Assembly (NCBI RefSeq): GCF_014839805.1
Contig: NC_051119.1
Location: forward strand, 1,738,743 to 1,802,742
Source: Manduca sexta
Lineage: Eukaryota; Arthropoda; Insecta; Lepidoptera; Sphingidae
DNA: 64,000 nt
Reading direction: 5' to 3'
Part shown: positions 1-11,900 of the stretch, piece after piece
Layout of the letters: each line of letters starts with the position of its first letter
Position numbering within the stretch: position 1 is the first letter of the stretch
Program-made: the position numbers and the translations under genes
The notes under the pieces: generated by a model
What the model saw: the letters and a program-made list of their open reading frames with translations, nothing else
The model's database searches: none
Told to the model about the DNA's origin: nothing

Positions 1-154
1 TATTCTGCCACTTGAAAGTAGTACTTACCCAAAAGGACTCTAGAATACGACAAACGGAAAATCTAGTAGTAAAAAGAGACTAACTATTTTACAAAGTAGC
101 TTGTACATTATTTAAAAAAATCATTAAATCCTTTTTTTTATTTTAAATTAGGTT

Positions 155-158
<4 letters not shown>

Positions 159-192
<34 letters not shown>
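159..192. repeat. (CA)n microsatellite
   Basis: An uninterrupted run of CA dinucleotides lies at the low-coordinate end of a minus-strand SINE, so it is the (TG)n tail of that SINE. The matching tract in copy 2 (about 42912-42932) is shorter and interrupted by a T, a length difference typical of alleles. Confidence 0.9.
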
Positions 193-193
<1 letters not shown>

Positions 194-400
194 CATCACG
201 CATTTCGCCAAGTGCGTTACGTCCCATGATGTAATAGGGGCGAGCCTCTCGCCATATCAGGCACAAATTCTAGACTCCGGGCTGATACTGAGCAGAAAAA
301 CCCAAATATCTCTTTGCCCGACCCGGGATTCGAACCCAGGATCTCAGCGCTGTCATACCGCGCATGCAGTACACCTGCCACCGAGGCAGTCTTAAACACA
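193..400 (-). mobile_element. tRNA-derived SINE, (TG)n-tailed family, block copy 1
   Basis: Read on the minus strand, the element begins with a tRNA-like head containing a B-box of the form GGTTCGAATCC (around 325-338). A short body follows, and the element ends in the (TG)n tract at 159-192. Degenerate relatives occur at 7655-7845, 8765-9005, 19190-19280 and 28110-28345. The ORFs crossing it are SINE sequence, not genes. Confidence 0.75.
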
Positions 401-727
401 TATGTAGGTTAATGTACATTTTAATTACCATTATTCTTAAACGAAGCTCTAAAGACACTTTAGCAGTGTCCTAGCGGTACCCTTATGAACTGTAACGGTA
501 AAAGTAACAGCTTAAGTAGAAGGTATTTTAATCAAACCTAAACACTTGTTGCTTAAGTAAAAGCCAAGTTGCCAAAACAGAAAATGTCAGAATTTATTAC
601 AAAAATATCAGTAACTGACTAACTGTTAATTAATAAAATGACCGGAAATGAAAAAAAAATGTCTGTTAATTTACACTTTAATCGATATGTTACATTTCAA
701 TGTGTTTGAAATCAAAATATCATAGGA

Positions 728-2021
728 CTAGCTTTTGCCCGCGGCTCCGCCCGCGTTATAAAGTTTTTCGGGCTAAAGTTTTCCGTTATAAAAGTCACGC
801 TATATATTTTCCCGGGAGCCTATGTTCTTCCCAGGGTCTCAAACTGTCTCCATACCAAATTTTATCCTAATGCGTTGGGTAGTTTTTGAGTTTAACACGT
901 TGGGGCAGACCGATGCAGCGGGGGTGTTTGTTTTATGATATATTTTTGTAGAACTTTTTAAGAGGAACAATCCCGTCATACATTATTGTTGCATAACTTT
1001 AACCGTTTACGCAGCGCACGCAACAGAAGCTCTCAAAACTAATAAATTGTCCCCGTTTTTGCATCATGTTTCATTACTGCTCCGCTCCTATTGGTCATAG
1101 CGTGACGATATATAACCTATAGCACTCCAGGAACAAAGGGCTATCCAACACAAAAATATTTTTCAGTTCGAACCGGTAGTTCCTGAGATTAGCGATTACT
1201 GCTCCGCTCCTATTGGGCATAACGTGATGATATATATAGCCTATAGCATTCCAGGAACAAAGGGCTATCCAACACAAAAAGAATTATTCAGTTCAAACTC
1301 CTAGTTTCTGAGATAAGCCATTACTGCTCTGCTCCTATTGGTCATAGCGTGATGATATATAGCCTATAGCACTTCACGAACAAAGGGCTATCCAACACAA
1401 AAATAATTATTCAGTTTAAACTCCTAGTTTCTGAGATTAGCCATTACTGCTCTGCTCCTATTGGTCATAGCGTGATGATATATAGCCTATAGCACTTCAC
1501 GAACAAAGGGCTATCCAATACAAAATGATTTTTTTAGTTCGAACCGGTAGTTCCTGAGATTAGCCATTACTGCTCTGCTCCTATTGGGTATAGCGTGATG
1601 AAATATAGTCTATAGCACTCCACGCACAAAAGGCTATCCAACGCAAAAATAATTTTTCAGTTTGGACCAGTAGTTCCTGAGATTAGCCATTACTGCTCCG
1701 CTCCTATTGGGTATAGCGTGATGATATATAGCCTATAGCACTCCACGAACAAAGGGCTATCCAACGCAAAAAGATTTTTTCAATTCGGACCGGTAGTTCC
1801 TGAGATTAGGCATTACTGCTCCGCTCCTATTGGGTATAGCGTGATGATATATAGCCTATAGCACTCCACGAACAAAGGGCTATCCAACGCAAAATGAATT
1901 TTTCAGTTCGGACCGGTAGTTCCTGAGATTAGCGCGTTCAAACAAACAAACAAACAAACAAACAAACAAACAAACAAACAAATAAACAAACAAACTCTTC
2001 AGCTTTATATAATAGTATAGA
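728..2021 (-). mobile_element. Helitron (non-autonomous), present in copy 1 only
   Basis: Comparison with copy 2 gives filled and empty sites. Copy 2 reads ATAGGA-TATATTTT around 43460, and copy 1 has 1294 bp inserted between that A and T. On the minus strand the insert starts with TC (2021-2020) and ends with CTAG (731-728). A GC-rich palindrome lies just inside the 3' end (about 738-756). Insertion between A and T without target duplication, 5'-TC and 3'-CTRR are the hallmarks of Helitrons. There is no helicase or Rep coding sequence, so the element is non-autonomous. It contains a seven-unit internal minisatellite. Confidence 0.9.
1073..1935. repeat. Minisatellite inside the Helitron, 7 units of about 123 bp
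   Basis: Units start at 1073, 1195, 1320, 1443, 1566, 1689 and 1812, each opening with ATTACTGCTC and containing CTATTGG and GGGCTATCCAA motifs. The unit matches the 5'-subterminal part of the same Helitron family seen at 42273-42410, so a terminal segment was amplified in tandem. A (CAAA)n tract follows at 1940-1995. The ORF at 1095-1277 is a by-product of the repeat. Confidence 0.92.
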
Positions 2022-2897
2022 TATATTTTATTTTCACTCATTTCTTTCTTGGAAAAGATAAAAAATTAGTAAGAAATGATTCAAATTCATTTAGTATTCA
2101 TTGCTCGTTCGCGTTAGTAGTTTTATAATTGTAGAATGTGATATTTTACTACACAATTAGGCCTCGAGTTAGTTGTTTACATAACTATAAGGAAGAAGTT
2201 ATTGTTAAATTATAGCTCACTTGCTATTATAGTTTATTTGCTAGCGGATTCACCGAAGTGATATCTATTGTCAGAATAAAGTGTGAAGTTTTTGGCATAA
2301 AAACTAATCCAAATTATTAAATGTAATGAATTCTTAAAAGCAGTCAATATCATCGGACATATGGTATATTATTACAAAATGTTTTATATGTTACAAAGAG
2401 TATAAGGAAAACCAATTTTATACGACATCGGCTATTTTGATATATATGTCGTGTTATAAATCTTCTCGCCTATCAAATAATCGCGTTGATCCGTTACCAC
2501 GCGCAAGCAGGATAAACGGCAAAGAAACTCAAACACGTTAATCACTTATAAAAATTTGTCATACAAAAGTACAAGGAAAAAAAATTATTACTTAATAATT
2601 TCCAGAAAAAAATCAGACTTAATTCTACTCAAAATATATAAAAAACTAGGCATTGTGTCCTGAGATACCAGTGACAGATAGCTTGTTATGAGTGTTAGGT
2701 ATTAAAGAAGAATGTTAAAGTAACATATCGCATGATAAAGAACTTAATGCGTTATACGCAAAAGCAGTTAATTCAGCATTTACTTGTAACAAACGTCCAA
2801 CTACATATTTGCAAAATCTTTCTTATTTACAACATTAGTAAGATAAAATGTGAAGTAAGATAATCTGGAAACATGAAGTAATTTTTATGTATTTTGT
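2022..2897. other. Gene-free AT-rich stretch upstream of exon 1
   Basis: Apart from the Helitron end nothing is recognisable. It matches 43463-44334 in copy 2 almost base for base. It may hold 5' untranslated sequence or an upstream intron of the PPPY gene, but I see no convincing promoter. Confidence 0.5.
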
Positions 2898-2918
2898 ATG
2901 TTCGTTAATGCAAGCGTG

Positions 2919-5900
2919 ATGGAGCCCACGGTGCCGCCGTGGGTGCGCGCGCGCTGGCGCCGCGTGCAGCGCGCGCGGGCCGGCTCCCGCGCACGCGACG
3001 ACTTTTGGCACGCGCCGCATCTCAGCCTCTACACGGGGCACTACCTCGGCGACCAGCACGCGAGACATGATATTATCAGGTACATTTATTTATAACAACT
3101 TATAGCTAATGCGATGGCAGGATACATTTGGAGCCTTTGACTATGGCAACTCTCATAGTTGTAGAGCAGGGGTGGCCAACTTGGTAAGACCTAAGATCTA
3201 CTTTTCACTGATGATACTCTGTGCGATCTACCAAGCTACATACATCTTGGAATCTTATGAAACAACATAGTTTAGTACACAATTTATTATTATTTTGATT
3301 AAAAAATGATACAAGACGATGCATGCAACAGTTCGTGATTAGGTATGTTGCGCGGTCTGTTCTACGTGTATTTATATTTTTGCCTTGCCACGATCGACAG
3401 GACTTGTTGTCGTGATCGACCAGTCGATCGCGATCGACCGGTTGGCTACCCCTGTTGTAGAGGATTCCGATGGATTAGTGCATAATACACTTAATTTTTC
3501 ATGGAACTTCTGACTGTCCCACTGTTGGGCAAGGACCTCTTCTACTGAGAAGGTTTTGGCCTTAGTCCATTACGCTGGTTTAGTTCGGGTTGACAGGCTT
3601 CATAAGTTTAGGCTTCCCTACGATGTTTTTCAGCGAGCCAGTATGGTCTCTATGTCTTGGCCAGTAGGAAGTTAATCATAAACTCTTTCCTTTGTTCCGT
3701 AGTTACAACACTTGCTCTCCATATCTATATATTCGAGCAACGTATCAAATAGGGGACCTCGTCCGCCTTCCTTAAAACTCCTATTAGTGAAGCACTAAGC
3801 CCCCTTATTTGATTAATTGAAAAAAAAAATCTCTCCAAGCGAGCTATGACTAAGCGACCGTACTGCCCCTAACTATTGCCAAAGAACGTGTTTTTGCATA
3901 AAAATAATTAATATTTCGTTAATCCCAGTATTATAATCGACGTTAACCTCACGGTGTCAAAACAATGATGTCACCGCTTCCCGGAGACGAGGTAGCTAAC
4001 AAAACTTTTCCTTGTAGCACGCAGCGAGCACATGGTATCCGGACAATTTTGTTTTCATTGTCCAAAAGCATCACTTATTAAAAAACAAAAAAGCAATCTT
4101 TGATAGCAGCATCTTGTTATTTTTTCACTGGACAACGGTAGGCAAAGATATAAAACCCGAATTCCGTCAACTGTGTTATGTGTCACGTAGATTTATTTAT
4201 AGATGGAGAATGTCTAGCGTGCCGGAAATGCCTGTCTACAGTAACCAACTGTAGGATCAGTAACACAATAGATAATAATGATGACAAGTCTTAATAATAA
4301 ATAAATATTTCTTTTTATTCAAGAGGACTGATATTTTAAAGGGAATGAAATTGCTGGTGGTAGGAAATATTTTAAATCGCATTATATAGTCGCCCACGTT
4401 CCGGGATTAGCCTGTAATCCCGGTTCAAACAGGCCGGCATAATTGTGTCGATTGTCGAGGGGTAATCATCTCTCGTCAGTTGACACTCCACTTACCGTCA
4501 GGTGCAGTGGGGTCACTTTAACGTGGCAGGAAAAAAAAAATATATTTTAGACTATGCCTATGCTTGTTATATAGTATTTCTTCTAGTACATGAGGCATGC
4601 TTTTATTAATCGAACTCAATACCTACCAGACTTCGGGCTTATAATAGGCAGGAAAAACCAATACCAACTTTAACTCATTACAATGCTGCAGTGCTAAGCG
4701 CAAAAGCGGTATGTCAGGGAAACCTTATTTCGAGATAATCGAAGCTTTGTAAATATAGTTTTATAGTTTTGTATAAAACTGAGAGAGAGAAACTGTTTAA
4801 AGGTTTTTTTAATAAGTTCTAAACAGAATACCGTCATTTGGATAAGTTCATTAGGTGGGTATTTCTTTAAGCTATCTGACGACATAAAAATCAAGATTTT
4901 GTTTTTTTGAGATACCGCTTTTAACTTTGGCACGGCAGAATGTTAGTTCAAATATAGTACAGTTGGGAACCAGTTTTCAAATGATAGTAAAACAATCAAG
5001 TTGTTCCGACAGGCGAGTGACTCACGTCAGCTTTGGTGCATTCCTTCGAACAATTTGTAATACGGTTTGATGATAATATATATTTGGGTTTACGCAAACA
5101 AAAATCTCGAAATATCATGGACGTTTTATTTTGTAAAACTGCTGAAATTAATAACCCTTCAAATTTACTGATTTAATATTCATTTAATTCAAAACAACGT
5201 TTCTGGAATTGTATGTGTGTGCTGGAGCTTAGTTTTCGAGTGAATTTGTGTCATATGTAATAAAAAAAAAAATCTATACAAATATCGCCGAGACGAGCAA
5301 ACAGCTCGTCCGATGGATAGCAGCAACATACGAACTGAATAAACTGTGTGGCAACTGCACACGTTACTTTGAAATATGAGATATTACATAACGTAACATA
5401 TCCGTTGTATGCTTAATATTAAAATTAATTGTGTGTGTGTGTTTTTTTTACTTTTATTTTTGTCCTTTTTATGTGTGTGTAGAAAAATAAATGGTATTTG
5501 ATTTTGCCAGTGTAGGGCATTAGGCATTCATCACGATACATGCATGTCACCGGGTATATGGGTCATTTTCATATTGCGATAATGAAGTCATATGCGTTTC
5601 TTCCTCAAACCACAAGTAAAATAAAATTGTATGTTTCATAATATAATAAAAAGCATTTCTACTATTGCGCGAAGAGGTTTCGTCAGTGACAACATTATGC
5701 TTTCAGTCACATAATCAGTCACATAGTCACACAATCACACTACACTACAAAATGAACACAAAATCATAAAACTACAACCGGCATTTTCGAAAATATTTGT
5801 TATTCATGGGGGATGTTCGACACAATGTTAGTAGAGTTATAAATATATGTTGTTACATTCAGTAACGCAATGTAAAAGGAAGCTGTATACATATATCCTT

Positions 5901-8900
5901 TAATAGAAATAAATTAATAAAGAGCGAGCGCGAGCATTACCTGAAATATCAGATACAGTGGCCACAAGTGACGCAATAGTCTAATTGTCGGTACTTTCAC
6001 TGCGCCGCCGCGCCACGCAAGCCACGCTCTGATTACTGCAAACACCGCGGGAGACCAGACTCCCTCTTTATCGAGTATTAAGGTCCTTATGGACGCCGGG
6101 AGGGGGGATGCAAGTAGGTGCACGTGCACCCCCTGCCAAAAATAACACAAAAAACATAAGTCACTGAATAAATCTGCAACACTGGGAACTGTCGACCATA
6201 GGTTTTTTATGATAAAGCATTTACAAAAACCCTCTCGATTTGAATATGAAAAAAACACTTAATCATATTATGTAGTCTTTTGCGTAGGTGCAAATGTACC
6301 ACCCTAAAACTAATCTTGGCGGCACCCATGAAGGTCCTGTTTTAAATAGCCAAGTTTAATTGCGGTTCGCTTGGTCCTGGGGCTAGATATCTGGAAAGGG
6401 AAGTCATTTCATATCAGAGAATTACTGGCTCGGTGGAGTAGTTATATTATGAACGTAGTATGATACCGCTCGGAGGTCCTAGACACAGGGATATTTCTGT
6501 TCAATATTATTCTGGAGTCTGATTTAGTGCTTAAAATGGTGACAAGTTCGCCAATATAGATACAAAGAGTGAATGCCTCGCTTGAATCTCTGCCTACCAC
6601 TTCAGGGATACAAGCGTGATGTGTGTTTGTTTTGTATAGAATAATACAATCAACCATATACTCAAGCGAGATGCTGAGCAAACTAAATAATGGGTTATAA
6701 ATAACAACCGCCATTTTATTACGAAAAATGTAATCATGTCTCCCCAATGAGACCTCAACTAATATATTATTAAGCCAGATCTATAGCCACCAATTTAGAC
6801 ATTTATTTATTTATTTAATAAAATTAAGATGCGAAACAGATTACAATCAAATTAAAGCTAATTATAAAATATACAAGCACAAAAACCAGATTGTATTACT
6901 AAATATTGCGCCGTTATACTAGTTAATTACTTAAAGTGCGGACTAAGATAAATTAAGACTATTAACACATTCCGTAACCCAAGTAAAAATACGATTCCAA
7001 AAACAATTTAAATCTAAATAATCAACAAATTATTGGAACAAGTTCATCATTATTTTATTGCGCGCTCATCCAATTGTAAACAACTAAACACCAGGGTGGG
7101 CGAACGTATAAACACTTACTCAGAAGTCAAAGTAAATTGCAGTACAATGCACTCTCTGTCCTAACTCCTAAGAAATAAGGCGTGAAGTCTCACAGTGCAT
7201 ATTAATTATATTATTTGTGCCTTCAAGCAGGAAAACAGTGCCTGTTGTCTTTTGCTTAGTGACAAATAAATAAAATTGCCAATTGAAACCGAACTCTATT
7301 TGAGTCTTTGAAGTATTAATCATTGTTCAATTACATTCCTTTTCGATATTGCACACATGGCGACAAGTGAGAGACCTGGTAGTACCCCTGCCTACCCCTT
7401 CGGTGATAAGAGCGTGATGTATGTTTCCTTTGTTTGTAAGATATATCCATCGTCATTTTAATTAAATTGTTGAACTCTGAACCATAAAGATGATAATGAG
7501 TTTAATTAATCAGCCAATAAAAGATAAATAAATATAACGCAGAGGTTCTATGGGCTTGACTTTGCTTAAGATCAGGCGCTGCACCTCTTTGCCGAGCCTC
7601 AATGAAATATAAAAAAAGAGAGGCTTTTAATTTACTCCATGCAACAAGGCATCTAATTTACACCATGTGTATTCCCTCCCATGATATGAAAGGGGTGAGC
7701 CTATAGCCATATTCGGGATGAATTCAAGACTCCGGCCCAATTTGAGCAAAAAAAACCCAATATCACTTTACCGGGTGGTCTAACCCGAGACTTCACTATG
7801 GCAGTTATACCGCAATACAACCACGCTTCCGAGACAGATATTGACGATTTAGAATCAAAACATTCTGTAAATCGTCCGAGATTGTAATCTCTATTGTATA
7901 TGTAATAAAAATCAGAATCCCGTGTGTATACACATTAAAAGAAGATTAAAAAAATGAAGCGGGGTGACTCAGGAAGAGTAAACACTAATCAGTGGTTCTT
8001 AGAATTATTTTCTGTCTTTATATTTAAGCGCCCATTTCCAACAGTACTGAATGGATGTTCACATATTTTACGAAGGAGGACAAGGATTGCACAAGAATAT
8101 AGGCTGCCTTTTATTAAAATCGGATTAATCGAAGTTATCTACAAGTATCAAGTCGCACAACTACGAGTAGTTCCAGTATGGCGTTAGTTTAGCCGATACT
8201 GGGTACCTTTGAATAATCAGGAGTTCACTTGTTTATTTTTATATACTAACGGGAAACAGCCAGCAATAAATATGCAGATGTAAACATGAGTCACTTTGTT
8301 TCGCACAGGAGCGCAGGCGCAGCGTGCGGCCTGACGTGTTTATGCAGATATGCATATTGAATCTAAATTACTAATTCATCATGAACTTAAAGACTCATTC
8401 ATTAGCCATATATGCCTTTTCCCTTTTCAGGGGTTGGCAGATGTATTACCACACATGCATTTAGCTGTATTAGAATTAACATAAAGGACCAATGTATTGC
8501 TATATAATATTGGGCATAAATCCAAATTCCGAGCTTCAATATAGAGTAGAAAATCCTAATGTTACTTTATTCAGGTATCGGGACCTTAGCATGGCAATCA
8601 ACAAGTGTAACTAGGCAGTGTACTAGACCTCCAAACCAGACCGATTAAAATATGTTTATCCAAGGACGCTACAGGTTATGATTAACCTAAAAATAGAATT
8701 ATTTGAACCATGTTTACTTTACATTACATTGTTCGGATGTTTAAAATGTCTGTTCGTCACATAGACACATCACGCCTTTATCTATGAAAGGGTAAGCTCA
8801 GATGCAACCCGAATCTCCGCTTTTCGTCATGTTTGTTTCGTCCAATGATGTGATAGGGGGCGAGCTTATAGCTACATTGGGCGCAAATTCTAACTTCGAG

Positions 8901-11900
8901 TTGACATGTAGTAGAAAAACCTAATGTTATTACTTTGACCGATCCAAGATTCAAACCCTTCAGAGCAACGTAGAAATCGCGCTCGCAATACAACTACGCC
9001 ACCAGGACAATCACGAGGTCGGACAATAATTGAGTATTCTTTGTATATTTACCCTGAACTCATAGAGGGTTAACGTTAGGAAGGTTGTTGAAAAACTAAG
9101 ATATAATTGTATTTACTACATACGTCAAAAATTCTGCGCCGGCGCCGATAAGAACAGGGAAATAGTCATTGAAATGAGTAGGTTAAAAACCCACAGCATG
9201 CACCACTGACTTATCGAAGTTAATTGCGTACTATTAATTAATTATTTCGTTTGCTTTAACGTTGAGGGAAAACATCGGGAGGAAACCTACATACCTAAGA
9301 ATGCTTTATAAACATATCAAAGTTATGTGAAGTCTATCAACCCGCACTAGGCCCGTTTGGTAAATTAAGGCCTAAGCCTTTTAGTAGAAGAGGAGTCCCG
9401 TGTAGCAGTAGACGGTGTATAAAACAGGGCTGATATTATTCATTGTCCATTTAAACAATGTTTATTTGTGAAAATATATGTGGGATAATATATGTACAGG
9501 AATAAGGTTCTTTTTATTCCTGTGAATGACGAGACGAACTTACCGTTCGCCTGATGGTGAGCGATACGATCGCCCATAAACAGTAGAAATACCATCCAAC
9601 ACCTTGAAATACAAGATATTTTTTGGTGTTCCACTGCGCTCGCCATCCTGAGACGTGAGATTAACTCTCATTATGTCCTACAATGTCTTTCAAAACAAAA
9701 CACAACAGTGACTACACATTGCTGCTTGCGGCAGAAATAGACATTGCAGTGGTACCTACCCAGGCGGACTCTCACATATAAGACCCCTACCACCAGTAAA
9801 AAGGGTTACTATATAAGAGAATATTCATACAAGATATTTAACTTTCCACTAACTTGTTACAGATTGGCAGATGGGCTAGGCCCGCGGGTGGTGTTCGCCA
9901 CGCCGCCCAACCCATGGCTGCATCAGCTCCCGCTCGACCCCGAGTGGCAACGGAACTTGCCATTACCGCCTGAACTTAAGGTAACTATAATATTGTAGAA
10001 AGATTTGTTGGTACAGGAATTTATTTATTACTAGCTAACCCAACAGACTACTATGACATTGCAGCGCGCATTCTATCAATCGCTGACAGTTGTGTAAAAT
10101 TAATATTGTCCTGGTTTATTTTTTTATTTTTTAATGTTCCGTTTAATTTCCTTGATTTTTTCTTTCATAAGAACCTTCTCCTGATTATAATTAATACAAC
10201 AACAAAAAATAGTGAAATCGGTCCAGCCGTTCATGCGTGATGGCGTGACCAAGGAAATAGGGATTCATTTTTATATATATAGATTACGAGTACAATTATT
10301 AGAGCATTCAATGGCTACCGCGGCGCTAGGCGGTATGCTTGGCTCGCATAGACCTAATTTTTTTCTACTAGGCGACAACTCTGATTCAGGTCCCAAGAAC
10401 CATCTTTGTTAATAGAAAAAATAAGCTAAGTCATTCTAATGTGTGTTTTTTGCAAATTTCTTTTAAATCGTGTTGTTTACTAACTCTTTGTTCGCCGCTC
10501 AATCTTCGTCAAATAGTCTATTCGGGGTAAAAGAACCGCTTTATTTTTTATTATAGCACTCGGGAATGATGTAGCTTCCTATTAGAGAAAAAATCCAGAT
10601 TGATTCAGTATTACTTAAGATTAAAGCGTTCAAACAAAAGAACTCCTCACCTTAATATATTAGTATAGAAGTAAAGATATGTGTTACGACTACCGCGCTG
10701 AAATCTCGGCTGCGATCCCTTGGCGAAGTTATATCTATTGGGTTTTCTGCTCAGTAACACTGCAAAGTCTACAATTGTCTCCAGTTAATGACAATTGCTT
10801 CGCCCCCTAATATATCTGCCGAAACATACCCCTGTTCAGTTGCGAAGGCTGAAATGTTTCTAAAAGAAACCCGAGGCACGACAAAATTGTCTTAGCTAAC
10901 TTATCGCGGCTATATTGACAGAAAAGAAAACCATGACAAACATAAAAAAACTAAAAGAGAAGCCGGTAGCAATCGGGTTGTTAGGATGTGTCGCCACTGC
11001 CCCTGTCTACCCCTGAAAGGTCCAAGGCGTGATCATATGTATGTAACTGTTGTTAGGTCACTGCAATGCCATTTCTACACAAAACAGCAGTGTGAATGCA
11101 CTGTTGTTTCAGTTTAAAAGATATTACACCTTAATAAGTGCTTATTATGACATATTTTATGTTTCAATGCGACGAAAACAGGAGAGTGCCACGTAGAATT
11201 TATTAAAAGATGTTGCTATTGTTTATGTAAGGAGATATCCTGGCAACCGGCTGTTGTCTTGCTTTTACGGGGTGCCCCTAGCACTTTTGTTTAAAGAAAA
11301 TAAAGACTTTTGTCACAGCTTAGAACATAGTATACATATAATTTATAAATACTACTAATAACATTTTAAAATAAAAACAAAAAAATGAGGGGGCTAGCAC
11401 GTCCTATCATCGCTCCTACAAGTAGCTGACCGCTCAGAATAAAATGTTGAGCTGTAGCGTCATAGCATAACGCTGATTCTGAGTTTCGCCTCTTCCTCTT
11501 CTGAGGGGCCTCGTGCGGTTTAAAACGTCCATTCTGGTCTCACCAAACTTTCGAGACTTTCCCGCCTTCAGACCAACCACTACAACTCCTGTAAGCCAGG
11601 ATCAGCAGTGGCACGCATTTTATGACATGTCTCAGGGAAAACTAATATGCCATTATCCCGCAACGAAAGTAATCAAATAGAAAGATAGGGAGGAGTTGGA
11701 AATATTAATCGTCCACTTCCCTCCATAGCAATGCGGGTGACAAAATCATGATCTAAGGAGGCATTTTAACCTCAAGGATAGGAACGTTTACAACTAGATA
11801 AGCTCTCACCAAACTGAAACAAAAATGTCTCCCCAACAGAACGACCCGTTCTCGGCGTACATCCCGGAGGCTCCCCGCTGCCCCGCTCTCCCCGCCGCCG

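Larger units (their letters stand above)
3463..9862. other. Large intron 1 of the PPPY gene, mostly repeats
   Basis: The intron of about 6.8 kb contains SINE-like fragments (3500-3680, 7655-7845, 8765-9005, 9290-9440), a dispersed repeat (4380-4530), a low-complexity AT-rich run (6795-7030) and the 300-bp repeat at 9505-9802. The only exon-like island is the minus-strand candidate at 5941-6035. The matching intron of copy 2 is 44518-51213. Confidence 0.6.

Noticed and set aside
193..400. The GGTTCGAATCC B-box as a genuine tRNA gene
   Set aside because: There is no cloverleaf. The tRNA-like head is joined to a SINE body and dinucleotide tail.
1095..1277. Minus-strand ORF MCWIALCSWNAIGYIYHH
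   Set aside because: It is produced by the Helitron minisatellite; its C-terminal part repeats its own N-terminus.
2835..3068. Minus-strand ORF over the GC-rich island at 2900-3060
   Set aside because: The plus-strand frame joins in phase to the exon at 9863 through proper splice sites. The minus frame is its shadow.
5914..6258. Minus-strand ORF of 114 codons as a complete gene
   Set aside because: A one-base indel in copy 2 (47379-47606) breaks it. Only the splice-bounded 95-bp part is kept as a candidate exon.
7954..8187. Plus-strand ORF of 77 codons, conserved as 49307-49546
   Set aside because: The copies diverge by frameshift near the C-terminus (an extra A near 49470), so the protein is not maintained.
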